Assembly (NCBI GenBank): GCA_030593145.1 | Contig: JAUVHU010000019.1 | Location: forward strand, 1-34,742 | DNA from: Desulfobacteraceae bacterium | GTDB lineage: Bacteria > Desulfobacterota > Desulfobacteria > Desulfobacterales > ETH-SRB1 | Length of the DNA stretch: 34,742 nucleotides | Direction: 5' to 3' | Shown: in pieces, positions 16,368 to 25,430 of the stretch | Layout: every line of letters starts with the position of its first letter | Position numbering within the stretch: the stretch's first letter is position 1 | The notes under the pieces: model-generated | The model's database searches: none | What the model was told of the DNA's origin: nothing | What the model saw: only the letters and a program-made list of their open reading frames with translations | Made by a program: the position numbers and the translations under genes

Positions 16368-16931
16368 ATGAAATCCAGGAAAGTTGAAATAAAGGGTATA
16401 GGCGAAATCCTTCTTGAGCGCAGCAGGCGAGCCAGGCACATAAACCTGTCTGTCCAGCCATTCAAAGGAGTTCGGATTGCAGTGCCTTATGGAGTATCAT
16501 TTGACAAGGCAGAAGAGGTGGCACATTTAAAGGCCGGCTGGATAAAAAAGCATCTGGCTCGAATGGAGTTGATCGAGCAGGAAGCCATAAAACTTAAAAA
16601 AAATAACCATATTAACCCTAAAAAAGCACGAAAATTTCTTATAAACCGGCTCAACGAACTATCAGACAAGCATGGATTTGATTATAACAAAGTGTTTGTC
16701 AGAAACCAGAGAACCATATGGGGGAGTTGTTCGGCAAAGAATAATATCAACCTGAATGTAAATCTGGCTTGTTTGCCTGAAGAATTAATTGATTACACAA
16801 TCCTTCACGAGCTGGTTCACACCCGAATAAAGAATCACAAGAAACAATTCTGGGATGAACTTTACAAGCTGGTTGTGAATGCAAAGGAATTGGATAAAAA
16901 ACTTAATCAATATAACGCGTTATTACTATAA
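16368..16931 (+). CDS. YgjP-type (DUF45/M48-like) metal-dependent hydrolase
   Basis: The 187-residue product carries the zinc motif HELVH (H147, E148, H151) in LHELVHTRIKNHKKQFW, with a likely third ligand at H157. It also has the family signature WGSCSAKNNINLN (118-130). This is the minigluzincin-type YgjP/SprT-like group. The biological substrate is not established for most members; one member has been linked to restriction systems, but nothing here supports that. The protein is somewhat shorter than typical (about 220-240). There is no strong ribosome binding site. It is divergent from cspA, with 228 bp between. Confidence 0.85.
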   Translation: MKSRKVEIKGIGEILLERSRRARHINLSVQPFKGVRIAVPYGVSFDKAEEVAHLKAGWIKKHLARMELIEQEAIKLKKNNHINPKKARKFLINRLNELSDKHGFDYNKVFVRNQRTIWGSCSAKNNINLNVNLACLPEELIDYTILHELVHTRIKNHKKQFWDELYKLVVNAKELDKKLNQYNALLL

Positions 16932-17018
16932 TCTAAGTTGAGTGATTTATCGCGAAGATATGTGCCGAGATCTTGATGCAAATTTTAAAACAGCTCAATT
17001 GTTACGATGATCTTTATT

Positions 17019-17675
17019 TTAATGCTCTCGATGCCGAATAATTTCACCCTCAATTAAATAAGTAACTTCTTCGGCAATATTGGTGGCATGATCTGCTATT
17101 CGCTCAAGGTGGCGGGAAACCAAGAGCAGGTTGATCAGATAACTTATACGATCCGGGTGCTCGCCAATAGCCTGTTTGACCACATCATACGCTTTATTCA
17201 GCATATTATCCACCTCATCATCCAGGGTGCAAACACGCAAAGCAAGGTCCACGTCCATGTTCACAAGTGCATCCAGGCTTTTCTTGAGCATGTATTCGCT
17301 CTTTTCCGCCATTAAAGAATAATCGAATGCGATGTCAAGCCTTTTTCGTTTTGAGATAATGCATACCCGTTCTGCGATGTTCACCGCTTCATCCCCGATT
17401 CTTTCCAGATCATTGTTGATTTTGATTACAGTTATGAGAAACCTGAGGTCTACGGCAACGGGCTGATACAGAGCCAGTATTTTTAAACATTCTTCCTCTA
17501 ATTCTACTTCAAACTCATCTATTTCATAATCACTCTTGATGATCTTTTTTGCAAGATTCGCATCTCTTGACTCGACAGCCTTGATAGCCATGCGAACACG
17601 TTCTTCGACCATGGCGCCAAGTGAAAGAAGCATCTTTTTTATTTTTTCAAGTTCTCTTTGAAAATGTATGGTCAT
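17019..17675 (-). CDS. phoU: Phosphate transport/signalling regulator PhoU
   Basis: PhoU is a cytoplasmic helical protein that links the PstSCAB transporter to the PhoR kinase and keeps the Pho regulon off when phosphate is plentiful. The 218 residues form two repeats of a three-helix bundle. Each repeat carries an acidic metal-binding motif, seen as KINNDLERIGDEAVNIAE and SRHLERIADHATNIAEE. It ends the pst operon, 17 bp after pstB. No hairpin terminator was seen after it. Confidence 0.95.
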   Translation of the reverse strand: MTIHFQRELEKIKKMLLSLGAMVEERVRMAIKAVESRDANLAKKIIKSDYEIDEFEVELEEECLKILALYQPVAVDLRFLITVIKINNDLERIGDEAVNIAERVCIISKRKRLDIAFDYSLMAEKSEYMLKKSLDALVNMDVDLALRVCTLDDEVDNMLNKAYDVVKQAIGEHPDRISYLINLLLVSRHLERIADHATNIAEEVTYLIEGEIIRHREH

Positions 17676-17692
17676 GATAATTTCCCCATTTG

Positions 17693-18454
17693 TTATCCGA
17701 ATCTGCCGGTGATGTAATCTTCTGTTTGCTTGAGTTTAGGCCTTGTGAAAATAGCATCGGTTTCATCGGTTTCAATAAGTTTTCCCAGGTAGAAAAAGGC
17801 CGTGATGTCTGAAACCCTGGCAGCTTGCTGCATATTATGCGTAACTATAATGATTGTGTATGTTTTTTTAAGCTTGTGAATTAATTCTTCGATTTTTTGT
17901 GTAGCGATGGGGTCCAGAGCTGAGCACGGTTCATCCATAAGGAGAACATCCGGCTGAACAGCCATTGCCCTGGCTATGCAAAGCCGCTGTTGCTGCCCTC
18001 CTGACAGGCCAAGGGCTGATTCATGGATTCTGTCTTTTACTTCATCCCACAAGGCGGCTGCTTTAAGGCTTGTTTCCACCTGCTGAGCAATATAAGCTTT
18101 GTCTTTAATACCGTTGACGCGCAAACCGTAAGCCACATTCTCAAAAACGCTTTTTGGAAAAGGGTTGGGCTTTTGAAATACCATGCCTATTCGACGACGA
18201 AGTGAAACAACATCCATACCTGGATCGTAAATATTCTGATCATCCAGAAAGATGCTTCCCTTGATGCGAATGTAGGAGATTAAATCGTTCATCCGGTTCA
18301 GGCAGCGCAGCAGAGTGCTTTTTCCGCATCCGGACGGGCCGATAAAAGCTGTTACCTCATGGGCATAAACATCCAGCGAAACATCTGTCAGCGCCTTAAA
18401 ATCTCTGTAAAAAAAATTTAACTCTTTTATTGCAATTTTTAATGATTTTTCCAT
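17693..18454 (-). CDS. pstB: Phosphate ABC transporter ATP-binding protein PstB
   Basis: PstB is the ATPase that powers high-affinity phosphate import. In its 253 residues are Walker [13 protein letters not shown] (39-50), a Q-loop in [10 protein letters not shown], the ABC signature [16 protein letters not shown], Walker [14 protein letters not shown], and the switch histidine in [32 protein letters not shown] is typical of PstB. It lies 13 bp after pstA and before phoU in the same direction. Confidence 0.97.
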   Translation of the reverse strand: MEKSLKIAIKELNFFYRDFKALTDVSLDVYAHEVTAFIGPSGCGKSTLLRCLNRMNDLISYIRIKGSIFLDDQNIYDPGMDVVSLRRRIGMVFQKPNPFPKSVFENVAYGLRVNGIKDKAYIAQQVETSLKAAALWDEVKDRIHESALGLSGGQQQRLCIARAMAVQPDVLLMDEPCSALDPIATQKIEELIHKLKKTYTIIIVTHNMQQAARVSDITAFFYLGKLIETDETDAIFTRPKLKQTEDYITGRFG

Positions 18455-18467
18455 AGTCCATTCTCAA

Positions 18468-19340
18468 TTAATGCTGCTTTTGTAAACGCGCCCTGTAAAT
18501 GATTGCCATAAGGTTTAAGCCCAGAACAAGGACGATAAGCACAAGGGCTGTCCCGTACTGGAGATGACGTGTTGCTTCGATATTTGTGCCTGCTGTTGCC
18601 AGAACATATATATGATAAGGAAGCGCCATGATTTCATCAAAAACAGATGACGGCAGAGAAGGCGTAAAAAAAACTGCTGCAGTAAACATAATAGGCGCTG
18701 TTTCTCCTGCAGCTCTGCTGAGTCCTAAGATTCCTCCTGTAAGAATGCCTGGCAGGGCCGCGGGCAAGACTACACGATAAATAGTCTGCCATTTTGTGGC
18801 GCCAAGTCCAAGAGATGCTTCCCTGTATGTTTTCGGAACAGCTCTGAGGGCTTCTTCGGTAGTTCCTATAATAACAGGAAGTGTTAGAACGCCCAGAGTA
18901 AGGGCACCTGCAAGAATACTTACGCCCATTTTAAGATAAACCACAAAAAATGCCAAGCCAAAAAGACCAAACACAATTGAAGGCACACCTGCCAGGTTGC
19001 TGATTCCGAGACGGATTATTCGCAATATACGGCCTTGAAAGGCATACTCGTTAAGATAGATCGCTGAAGCAACACCGATTGGGATAGCCACAATAATAGC
19101 GCCCAGGCTTAAGCAAACAGTTCCGACAATGCAAGGCAAAATTCCTCCCCTGGTCATGGAATCTATCGGCGGCTGTGTAAGAAATGTCCAGGTGATGGCT
19201 CTCCATCCTCTTGACACTAAAAAATAGAATATGATCAACAGGGCAATGCCGTTAATGGCAGCAGACATCTTGAAAAAACCAAACATAATGAACTGTAATA
19301 ATTTGCGCCGGTTCTGAACGCTGTTTGAATTTTTAAACAT
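18468..19340 (-). CDS. pstA: Phosphate ABC transporter permease PstA
   Basis: PstA is an inner-membrane channel subunit that pairs with PstC. The 290 residues have about six hydrophobic segments, the first around residues 30-47. They carry the permease coupling motif in YREASLGLGATKWQTIYRVVLPAALPGILTG's region (EASLGLGATKWQT), then GLSRAAGETAPIMFTAA, both hallmarks of PstA. It lies 14 bp after pstC. Confidence 0.95.
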   Translation of the reverse strand: MFKNSNSVQNRRKLLQFIMFGFFKMSAAINGIALLIIFYFLVSRGWRAITWTFLTQPPIDSMTRGGILPCIVGTVCLSLGAIIVAIPIGVASAIYLNEYAFQGRILRIIRLGISNLAGVPSIVFGLFGLAFFVVYLKMGVSILAGALTLGVLTLPVIIGTTEEALRAVPKTYREASLGLGATKWQTIYRVVLPAALPGILTGGILGLSRAAGETAPIMFTAAVFFTPSLPSSVFDEIMALPYHIYVLATAGTNIEATRHLQYGTALVLIVLVLGLNLMAIIYRARLQKQH

Positions 19341-19354
19341 AACATTGATTCCAT

Positions 19355-20266
19355 TTACAAGGTTGATGCGCCAACCTGTTTGTATTTATGAGAGATATAA
19401 TCCGCTGCCAGGTTAAAAAGCAGCGTGAAGAGAAATAGCACGACTGCCGTTGCAAACAGGGCATGATAATGATCTCCCCTGAAAGGTGCTTCCGCCATTT
19501 CTGCGGCTATGCTTGCGGGCATGGGCCTGACCGGATCAAACAGTGATATGGGGACAATGGCCGCGCCTCCTGCAACCATGAGCACCACCATGGTTTCTCC
19601 GATAGCTCTGGACATGCCTAAGATAATTGCCGTTGTGATGCCGGAAAGAGATGCCGGCAGGATGACCCGGGCTATGGTTTCCCAGTGAGTGGCGCCAAGC
19701 GCCAGGGAAGCTTCTTTAAGCTCTGTGGGCACGCTGAAAATGGCATCTTCCGAGATGCTGCAAATAGTTGGAATAGACATGAAAGCCAGCATCAATGATG
19801 CATTAAAAAGATTCAGGCCCGTGGCAACACCAAAGACCTCTTGAAGAAATGGAGCTATTAGTACCATTCCGAAAAAGCCTATTACCACAGAAGGGAGCGC
19901 GGCCATAAGTTCCACAATCGGTTTGACCCATTGCCGAATACCGGCAGAGGCAGTCTCTGCAAGATAAAGGGCTGTTAGAACTCCCAATGGAATGGAAATT
20001 AAGGAAGATACGACTGTTACGGATAGGGAGCCGACAATAAGCGAAAAGATTCCAAAATCCGGGGGCTCATCAGTCGGGTACCAGTATTGTCCAAAAACAA
20101 AATCCTTAACGGAAACCTCTTTGAAAATAGGAAGCCCCTCCATAAATAAAAAAATCGTAATTAATGCAAGGGTTGCTATTGAAGCCAGCGAAATACAGAA
20201 AAACGTAATTCGGATAATCTTTTCAGTTCTATATCTACTTTTTCCGCTATGACTGCTTGTTGCCAC
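19355..20266 (-). CDS. pstC: Phosphate ABC transporter permease PstC
   Basis: PstC is the partner permease of PstA. It has about six membrane segments, the first at about residues 24-44, plus the coupling loop KEASLALGATHWETIARV and GMSRAIGETMVVLMVAG. The start is taken as GTG at 20266 (VATSSHSGKSRYRT), with AAGGAG five bases upstream, giving 303 residues. A TTG at 20290 would extend the frame into a 7-bp minisatellite and is rejected. It is separated from pstS by 242 bp of repeat-rich DNA, unusual for a pst operon. Confidence 0.93.
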   Translation of the reverse strand: MATSSHSGKSRYRTEKIIRITFFCISLASIATLALITIFLFMEGLPIFKEVSVKDFVFGQYWYPTDEPPDFGIFSLIVGSLSVTVVSSLISIPLGVLTALYLAETASAGIRQWVKPIVELMAALPSVVIGFFGMVLIAPFLQEVFGVATGLNLFNASLMLAFMSIPTICSISEDAIFSVPTELKEASLALGATHWETIARVILPASLSGITTAIILGMSRAIGETMVVLMVAGGAAIVPISLFDPVRPMPASIAAEMAEAPFRGDHYHALFATAVVLFLFTLLFNLAADYISHKYKQVGASTL

Positions 20267-20277
20267 ACTTTCTCCTT

Positions 20278-20326
20278 GTTCAGGGTTCAAGGTTCAGGGT
20301 TCAAAGTTCAAGGTTCAGGGTTCAAA
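20278..20326. repeat. Seven-copy 7-bp minisatellite next to the pstC ribosome binding site
   Basis: Seven tandem copies of GTTCARG/GTTCAAA run head to tail from 20278 to 20326. On the minus strand the last CCTGAAC unit ends one base before the AAGGAG of pstC (20271-20276). The same GGTTCA-type words recur near 20471-20505. Confidence 0.85.
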
Positions 20327-20423
20327 GGTTGTTGTTTCCACAAATTGAGGAGCGAAGCGACATCATCATTCAAAATTGGACGTTCGATGTTCGATGTTCA
20401 TCCCTTTGGATTGTTGATTTTTT

Positions 20424-20449
20424 CGTTCCCATGCTCCAGCGTGGGAATG
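20424..20449. repeat. REP-like palindrome between pstS and pstC
   Basis: CGTTCCCA and TGGGAATG flank a ten-base loop, closely matching the palindrome at 14057-14081. It lies in the 242-bp gap between pstS and pstC. The rest of the gap has a TTCGATG duplication near 20385-20399 and GTTCA-type words, with no gene or clear terminator. Confidence 0.6.
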
Positions 20450-20508
20450 CATACCATCTGCAATGAACCAATCAATTTAACCTTGAACCGTTGAACTGTG
20501 AACCTTTT

Positions 20509-21327
20509 TTAATACAAAGGCACATATCCTGCTTCAGATACATATTTTTGACCTTTTTCCGGATGCACTAAAAAGTTGATAAAATTAAGCGTATCACCCT
20601 TTGGCCATCCCGGGGTGAACATATAGAGCGGTCTGCTGATGGGATATGTTCCATTCAAAGTTGTTTCTGCCGACCCCTCGATATTGTTGACCTTTAAAGC
20701 TTTGACTGAACCGGTCATATAGCCGAGACCTATGTAGCCGATAGCATTTTTATTTGTTGCAATGGCCTGGACAATAGCTCCGTTGGAAGCCTGGAGAAGC
20801 GCCCTGGGGAAAACCCTTTTCTTTTGCATGACTTTTTTATACCAGACCTCGTATGTTCCTGAAGAGGTGTCACGGGAGATGACAACAACCGGTCTGTCAT
20901 GTCCGCCAATCTGTTTCCAGTTTTTGATTTTACCCATATAGATGTCTTTAAGCTGAGCCATGGTGAGATTCATTATATTATTGCCTGGATGCACCACAGG
21001 CACGATACAGTCGTAAGCCACCGCAAAAGGAACCGGATAGCTTCCCTTTTCAACAGCCAGCTTTACTTCCTTTTGTTTGATAAAGCGGGAACTGTCGGCA
21101 ATATCAGTAGAGCCATCAATGAGAGCTTTAATCCCGTTACCTGATCCGCCTCCTGAAATGGATATCTTTACATCAGGGTTGTCTTTCATATAGATTTCGG
21201 CAACCTTTTGGGCAATGGGCAATACAGTTGTTGAGCCTTTAATTACTATCTTTCCGGCCCAAACCAAATTAGCCGTAAAACAAATGGTCAGAGCGATTAC
21301 TGACATTAAAAGAGTTTGTAATTTCAT
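20509..21327 (-). CDS. pstS: Periplasmic phosphate-binding protein PstS
   Basis: PstS captures phosphate in the periplasm and delivers it to PstCAB. The 272-residue precursor starts with a signal peptide (residues 1-24, likely cleaved after VWA). The mature protein begins GKIVIKGSTTVLPIAQKVAE and has phosphate-contacting segments ISGGGSGNGIKALIDG, IADSSR and SRDTSSGTYEVW. The signal has no lipobox cysteine. A strong ribosome binding site (GGAGG, six bases before ATG) supports the start. Putative PHO boxes lie 85-146 bp upstream. Confidence 0.95.
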   Translation of the reverse strand: MKLQTLLMSVIALTICFTANLVWAGKIVIKGSTTVLPIAQKVAEIYMKDNPDVKISISGGGSGNGIKALIDGSTDIADSSRFIKQKEVKLAVEKGSYPVPFAVAYDCIVPVVHPGNNIMNLTMAQLKDIYMGKIKNWKQIGGHDRPVVVISRDTSSGTYEVWYKKVMQKKRVFPRALLQASNGAIVQAIATNKNAIGYIGLGYMTGSVKALKVNNIEGSAETTLNGTYPISRPLYMFTPGWPKGDTLNFINFLVHPEKGQKYVSEAGYVPLY

Positions 21328-21411
21328 TTTTTACCTCCAGAATTGATGCATTTATAAAAGGTTAAAGTCGGTTCGTTCGCAATGAGAACACAGCTATTTT
21401 GCAAAGCTCTT

Positions 21412-21473
21412 ATGTTAGCTTTTAAATGTTAGGATAATCTCAAATTGTTAGAGTTTTATTAAAGGTAAGTTAG
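21412..21473 (-). promoter_or_regulatory. Putative PHO-box cluster upstream of pstS
   Basis: On the minus strand the heptamers CTAACTT (21467-21473), CTAACAA (21445-21451) and CTAACAT (21412-21418) start 22 and 33 bp apart, all multiples of 11. A further CTAACAT lies out of phase at 21426-21432. PhoB sites are 7-bp direct repeats at 11-bp spacing (E. coli CTGTCAT-like), so this fits the architecture with a changed core. The same core appears before phoB. Confidence 0.6.
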
Positions 21474-21508
21474 AATTGGATGAAAAATTGCGTGTTATTT
21501 AAGAAAGC

Positions 21509-23284
21509 TTATGCTTTTGGCAGGTAGATTTGAAAGATTGATCCCTGTTCTGGTGTGCTTTCAACTGATATCTTGCCGCCGTGTGTCTGGACAATATGTT
21601 TTGCGATGGCAAGCCCAAGTCCGGTGCCACCTATTTCACGGCTTCTGGCCTTATCAACCCGGTAAAATCTTTCAAAAAGCCGGGGCAGGTGTTTTTTAGC
21701 GATTCCGATACCCTGATCTTTAATGCTGATTATTATCTCTTTTTCCATTGAAGAACATTCAACATATACAGAGCTTCCTTTTTCGCTGTATTTTATGGCA
21801 TTATCAAGAATATTAACTATGGCCTGGTCAAGAAGTGCGGGATCGATTTTTGCGGTAATTTCTTTATCACAAACAGGCTCGATATGAATATTCTTTTTAT
21901 CTGCTTTTGCCTGACAAACCTGAATTGCCGTCTCTAAAATATCTTTAATAGTTCCTGTTTCAAACTTTATTTCTTTTCTCGTATCTTCCTGTTCGATTCT
22001 TGATAAAGTCAGAAGATCTTCAACTATGGCATCAAGGCGATTGATGTGCTTAATGATAATCCCGAAAAAACGCTCAATATCTTCAGGTTTTTCAACGGTT
22101 CCGTCATGGAGGGTCTCTACAAAACCCTTGATGGCTGTTAAGGGTGTTTTAATCTCATGGGAAACATTGGCAACAAAATCACGTCGAACATTTTCAAGAC
22201 GTCTGAGTCTTGTAACATCATTTATTACAACAAGTATGCCGATACGTTTTTTCCCTGCACCTTGAAGCGGAGAGCTGTGTATATTCAGAATACGTTCTTC
22301 ATTGTGGTTTAAAACGATATCATCCTCAATCGATTCTACACTCAAAAGCGCCCTTTTAACAAAACGTTGCAATTCTGAGACCCTTATCGCCTCTTGAATA
22401 CTTTGCTCCTTTAATTTTTCAGGCTCGCCATTAAACAGCATGGCTGCTACTTGATTTATGCTGATGATGCGTTCATCCATATCCACTGCAATTACTCCTT
22501 CCAGCATGCTGGAAAGGACGGTTTCCAGTTCATTTTTCTGGCGTATGGCGGTTTTTATTCTACTGTCAAGCTGGGCAGCCATCTGGTTCATTGCTTTACC
22601 AAGGGCTTCCATCTCTTCTGTATCAGGCACCGGAAGCCTGTGTGTCAGGTTGCCTTCGGCAAAACGATCTGCGCTCTTTTTCATCTCTTCCAGGGGTTTG
22701 CTGATACGCCGCGCGACAAGCAGGCTGATTATTGCTGCGAACAAAGCTATGAGCAATCCTCCCAGCACAATTTTTCTTTGTATGGACTTTAAAGTGTTAT
22801 CTATAGAAGTTACAGGAATTGAGGTTCTTAAAACACCCAGTATTTTATTATCCTTTACAAGAGGCACTGCAACATACATCATTTTTTGCTGAAGTGTTCT
22901 GCTGAACCTTGTTGAATTGCCGATATTTCCGCCGATCGCCGCCCTTACTTCTTTTCTATTGGCATGGTTGTCCATGCTGCGAGGGTCTTCTTCTGAATCA
23001 CCGATTACTTTGCCGGAAGGAAGCACAACTGTGATGCGGGTTGTCGAAACCATACCGAGTTCCTTGCAAGTTAGATCAATAGATTTCGCATTTAGAGGTA
23101 CAAGGTGTTCAATGATCCGGTTTTCCAGCAAATTTGCCCTGGTTTCAAGAACTTCTGCCGTCTGTGCAAAGAAGAAACTTCGCATGGCATTAGAAGCATA
23201 CCAGCTCACGCCAGTTAGAGATATGAGAATAATCAGTAAATATGAAGGATAAAGTTGATAGATCAACCGTTTCTTTTTCTTCAT
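21509..23284 (-). CDS. phoR: Phosphate-regulon sensor histidine kinase PhoR
   Basis: This membrane kinase phosphorylates PhoB when phosphate is scarce. Its 591 residues run as follows: transmembrane helix 1 (about 11-30), an extracytoplasmic sensor region (31-170), transmembrane helix 2 (about 172-190), HAMP (191-245), PAS (250-360), HisKA with phospho-acceptor H376 in FVANVSHEIKTPLTAIKGF, and HATPase with N-box ILDNAIKYS, G1 DQGIGI and G2 GGTGLGLAI. The large periplasmic domain makes it longer than E. coli PhoR (about 431), as is common outside Enterobacteria. It overlaps phoB by four bases. Direction and proximity to pstS support the PhoR assignment. Confidence 0.93.
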   Translation of the reverse strand: MKKKKRLIYQLYPSYLLIILISLTGVSWYASNAMRSFFFAQTAEVLETRANLLENRIIEHLVPLNAKSIDLTCKELGMVSTTRITVVLPSGKVIGDSEEDPRSMDNHANRKEVRAAIGGNIGNSTRFSRTLQQKMMYVAVPLVKDNKILGVLRTSIPVTSIDNTLKSIQRKIVLGGLLIALFAAIISLLVARRISKPLEEMKKSADRFAEGNLTHRLPVPDTEEMEALGKAMNQMAAQLDSRIKTAIRQKNELETVLSSMLEGVIAVDMDERIISINQVAAMLFNGEPEKLKEQSIQEAIRVSELQRFVKRALLSVESIEDDIVLNHNEERILNIHSSPLQGAGKKRIGILVVINDVTRLRRLENVRRDFVANVSHEIKTPLTAIKGFVETLHDGTVEKPEDIERFFGIIIKHINRLDAIVEDLLTLSRIEQEDTRKEIKFETGTIKDILETAIQVCQAKADKKNIHIEPVCDKEITAKIDPALLDQAIVNILDNAIKYSEKGSSVYVECSSMEKEIIISIKDQGIGIAKKHLPRLFERFYRVDKARSREIGGTGLGLAIAKHIVQTHGGKISVESTPEQGSIFQIYLPKA

Positions 23285-23973
23285 GCTGTTTCCTTAAATC
23301 TATATCCGACACCACGAACTGTTTCGATATATTTGCCGCAAGGCCCGAGTTTTTTTCGCAATCCGACAATCTGGACATCAACACTGCGATCCGTAACAGG
23401 ATAATCATCTCCTCTGATTGAATCAACGATTTTAAAACGGGTAAAAACCCAGCCGGGCCGCCTGGCAAGCAGATAAAGTATTTGAAACTCGGTAAATGTC
23501 AATTCAACATGCGATGCTTTGGCCAAAACTCTGCGCCGACCCGGATCGATTTTAAGTTCATATATCTGAATAATTGAAGAATCCTCCTCCTCTTGCTTCA
23601 ATTTTCTTCGAATAACAGCTTTGATCCGTGCAATCAGAATTCTGGGGCTGAACGGTTTGGTAACATAGTCATCAGCGCCAAGTTCCAGCCCTGTTACGAT
23701 GTCCGCTTCTTCGCCTTTTGCGGTCAACATAATGATGGGGATATGCCGGGTTTCCGGCTTGTTTTTCAGCCTTTTGGTTACCTCCAAACCATCAATGCCG
23801 GGCAGCATGAGATCGAGTAAAATCAGATCAAAGGGCTCTGAGCCGGCTTTATTCAGCGCCTGTTCCCCTGAAGCTGCGCAAACAACTCTGTATCCCTCTC
23901 TCGCCAGATTATATCTAACCAGCTCCAGAATATCCTCTTCATCATCTACAACAAGAATTTTATTGTCAGCCAT
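23281..23973 (-). CDS. phoB: Phosphate-regulon response regulator PhoB
   Basis: PhoB is an OmpR-type transcription factor. The start is ATG at 23973 (MADNKILVVDDEEDILELV), with AAGGA upstream, giving 230 residues. An extension of 11 codons has no support. The receiver domain has the acidic pocket D10-D11 and phospho-acceptor D54 in LILLDLMLPGIDG. The C-terminal winged helix has LTFTEFQILYLLARRPGWVF and DRSVDVQIVGLRKKLG, the DNA-recognition helix. It is the first gene of the phoBR pair and appears to be controlled by its own boxes. Confidence 0.94.
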   Translation of the reverse strand: MADNKILVVDDEEDILELVRYNLAREGYRVVCAASGEQALNKAGSEPFDLILLDLMLPGIDGLEVTKRLKNKPETRHIPIIMLTAKGEEADIVTGLELGADDYVTKPFSPRILIARIKAVIRRKLKQEEEDSSIIQIYELKIDPGRRRVLAKASHVELTFTEFQILYLLARRPGWVFTRFKIVDSIRGDDYPVTDRSVDVQIVGLRKKLGPCGKYIETVRGVGYRFKETA

Positions 23974-23995
23974 AATATGCTTTCCTTGTAAACAG

Positions 23996-24036
23996 ATTAT
24001 AACCATTAAGTTACGAAACGGTTAGTATATTATTAG
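23996..24036 (-). promoter_or_regulatory. Putative PHO boxes and -10 of the phoB promoter
   Basis: On the minus strand CTAATAA (24030-24036), CTAACCG (24019-24025) and GTAACTT (24008-24014) sit exactly 11 bp apart. They are followed six bases later by a perfect -10 TATAAT (23996-24001), with no recognisable -35. Replacement of the -35 by PHO boxes is the usual layout of PhoB-activated promoters, and it suggests autoregulation. The distance to the -10 is shorter than in E. coli. Confidence 0.6.
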
Positions 24037-24084
24037 ATTTATGTTTAAAATACAAACTCAAGTTTTCATCTGATCCATCAAAAC

Positions 24085-24113
24085 TTGACACACAAGCCCA
24101 ATTTTTCTATATT
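24085..24113 (+). promoter_or_regulatory. Sigma-70-type promoter of the HAD/GH65 genes
   Basis: A perfect -35 TTGACA (24085-24090), a 17-bp spacer and -10 TATATT (24108-24113, five of six matches) point at the HAD gene. Transcription would start near 24120, about 40 bases before the first ATG. It diverges from the phoB promoter. Confidence 0.7.
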
Positions 24114-24161
24114 GATGCTCCGAAAAAACAAATTTTGTACCACGTTAGCTGTTAATTTGTT

Positions 24162-25430
24162 ATGGTTTTTGGAGTAATGGACGAGATGCTAATGAGTAAT
24201 GACATAATAAGCCGACAGGAGATATTTACGTTAAAGCAGTTTTACGATCTTATGGCTAAGACGAGAGACCTGCGCCTGCAGATAGTGGAAAATATTTTTA
24301 ACAACAGACCCATAACTTCTACTTGTATAGACTCGCTGGCAAATGCACATGCCTCACTTGTAAATATTCCTCTTGAGCAAAAAAAAAGAATTCTTGTTAC
24401 AAGCGGTTCCAAAAAGATAAAAGTTGATCTGACATACGAGATCACGGAACTTGAAAAAGATATTTTCTATCTTGAAAATGGCGAACCGGCATTCATCGAG
24501 TATCTGGAAAAGATTCATTCTGATTTCCGAATGCATCTGGATATTGGCGCAATCAAATTAAAGGGCATGCAGTTTAATTGCTTTATGACAGATCGCGACG
24601 GCACGATAAACAATTACTGCGGCAGATACCGCTCTTCTGTACAGTCTGTATATAACTCAGTTTTTATTACCCGTTTTGCGAAAAAAAGAACTGTTTATCC
24701 AATAATTTTGACTTCCGCTCCTCTTGAAAATTTTGGGGTTGTTGATGTGAGCGTTAACCCGGAAAAAACTTTAATTTACGCTGCTTCAAAGGGTAGAGAA
24801 TTTATCGATCTTACCGGAAAACGAAGATATTGCCATATAGACGGACAAAAGCAAATCCTTCTTGATAAGCTAAACCAAAGGCTTTCCGATCTGGTAAAAG
24901 ATCCGTCCTTTGAGAAGTTTTCATTGATCGGCTCCGGATTACAGCTAAAATTCGGGCAGACTACAATAGCGCGCCAGAATATAACCAATTCCATATCTGA
25001 AGATGAATCAGATGCGTTCCTGAAAAAGATTAGGGAAATTGTTTTTGAACTCGATCCAAAAAGAAAGAATTTTATAATTGAGGACACAGGTCTTGATATC
25101 GAAATAATTTTGACAATTGAAGCTTCTCAATGCGGGGTCAAAGACTTTGACAAGGCAGATGCCGTAAAATATCTTAATTCGGAATTAGACTTTGATATGA
25201 CAAAAGGACCCCATCTTGTGTGCGGGGATACATCATCTGATATTCCGATGATAAAAGCGTTTTTAGATAAAACAGAGGATACGTGGTCGATTTTTGTGAC
25301 AAAAGATAATGAGCTTGCTGAAAAGGTGAAATATATATGTCCGAATTCAGTGATTGTGCCTGAGCCGGATATGCTTGTAGCAATCTTGAGTTTTTTGTCT
25401 GTCAGCTCTGTAGTAAAAATGAGTTTGTAA
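24162..25430 (+). CDS. HAD-superfamily phosphatase-like protein, possibly sugar-phosphate phosphatase
   Basis: The 422 residues contain HAD motif I DRDGTIN with D144 and D146, and motif IV CGDTSSDIPM with D356 and D360. A long intervening region suits a C2-type cap, as in trehalose- or sucrose-phosphate phosphatases. About 135 N-terminal residues precede the HAD core and are not recognised. The next gene is a phosphoglucomutase/GH65 fusion. Mycobacterial OtsB1 joins HAD, trehalose-phosphatase-like and GH65 parts in one chain, so a trehalose-phosphate role is a fair guess but unproven. The start is uncertain: ATG at 24162, 24177, 24186 or 24192, none with an ideal ribosome binding site. The last eight codons lie in a copy of the MITE 2 end (25405-25437). 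Confidence 0.65.
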   Translation: MVFGVMDEMLMSNDIISRQEIFTLKQFYDLMAKTRDLRLQIVENIFNNRPITSTCIDSLANAHASLVNIPLEQKKRILVTSGSKKIKVDLTYEITELEKDIFYLENGEPAFIEYLEKIHSDFRMHLDIGAIKLKGMQFNCFMTDRDGTINNYCGRYRSSVQSVYNSVFITRFAKKRTVYPIILTSAPLENFGVVDVSVNPEKTLIYAASKGREFIDLTGKRRYCHIDGQKQILLDKLNQRLSDLVKDPSFEKFSLIGSGLQLKFGQTTIARQNITNSISEDESDAFLKKIREIVFELDPKRKNFIIEDTGLDIEIILTIEASQCGVKDFDKADAVKYLNSELDFDMTKGPHLVCGDTSSDIPMIKAFLDKTEDTWSIFVTKDNELAEKVKYICPNSVIVPEPDMLVAILSFLSVSSVVKMSL

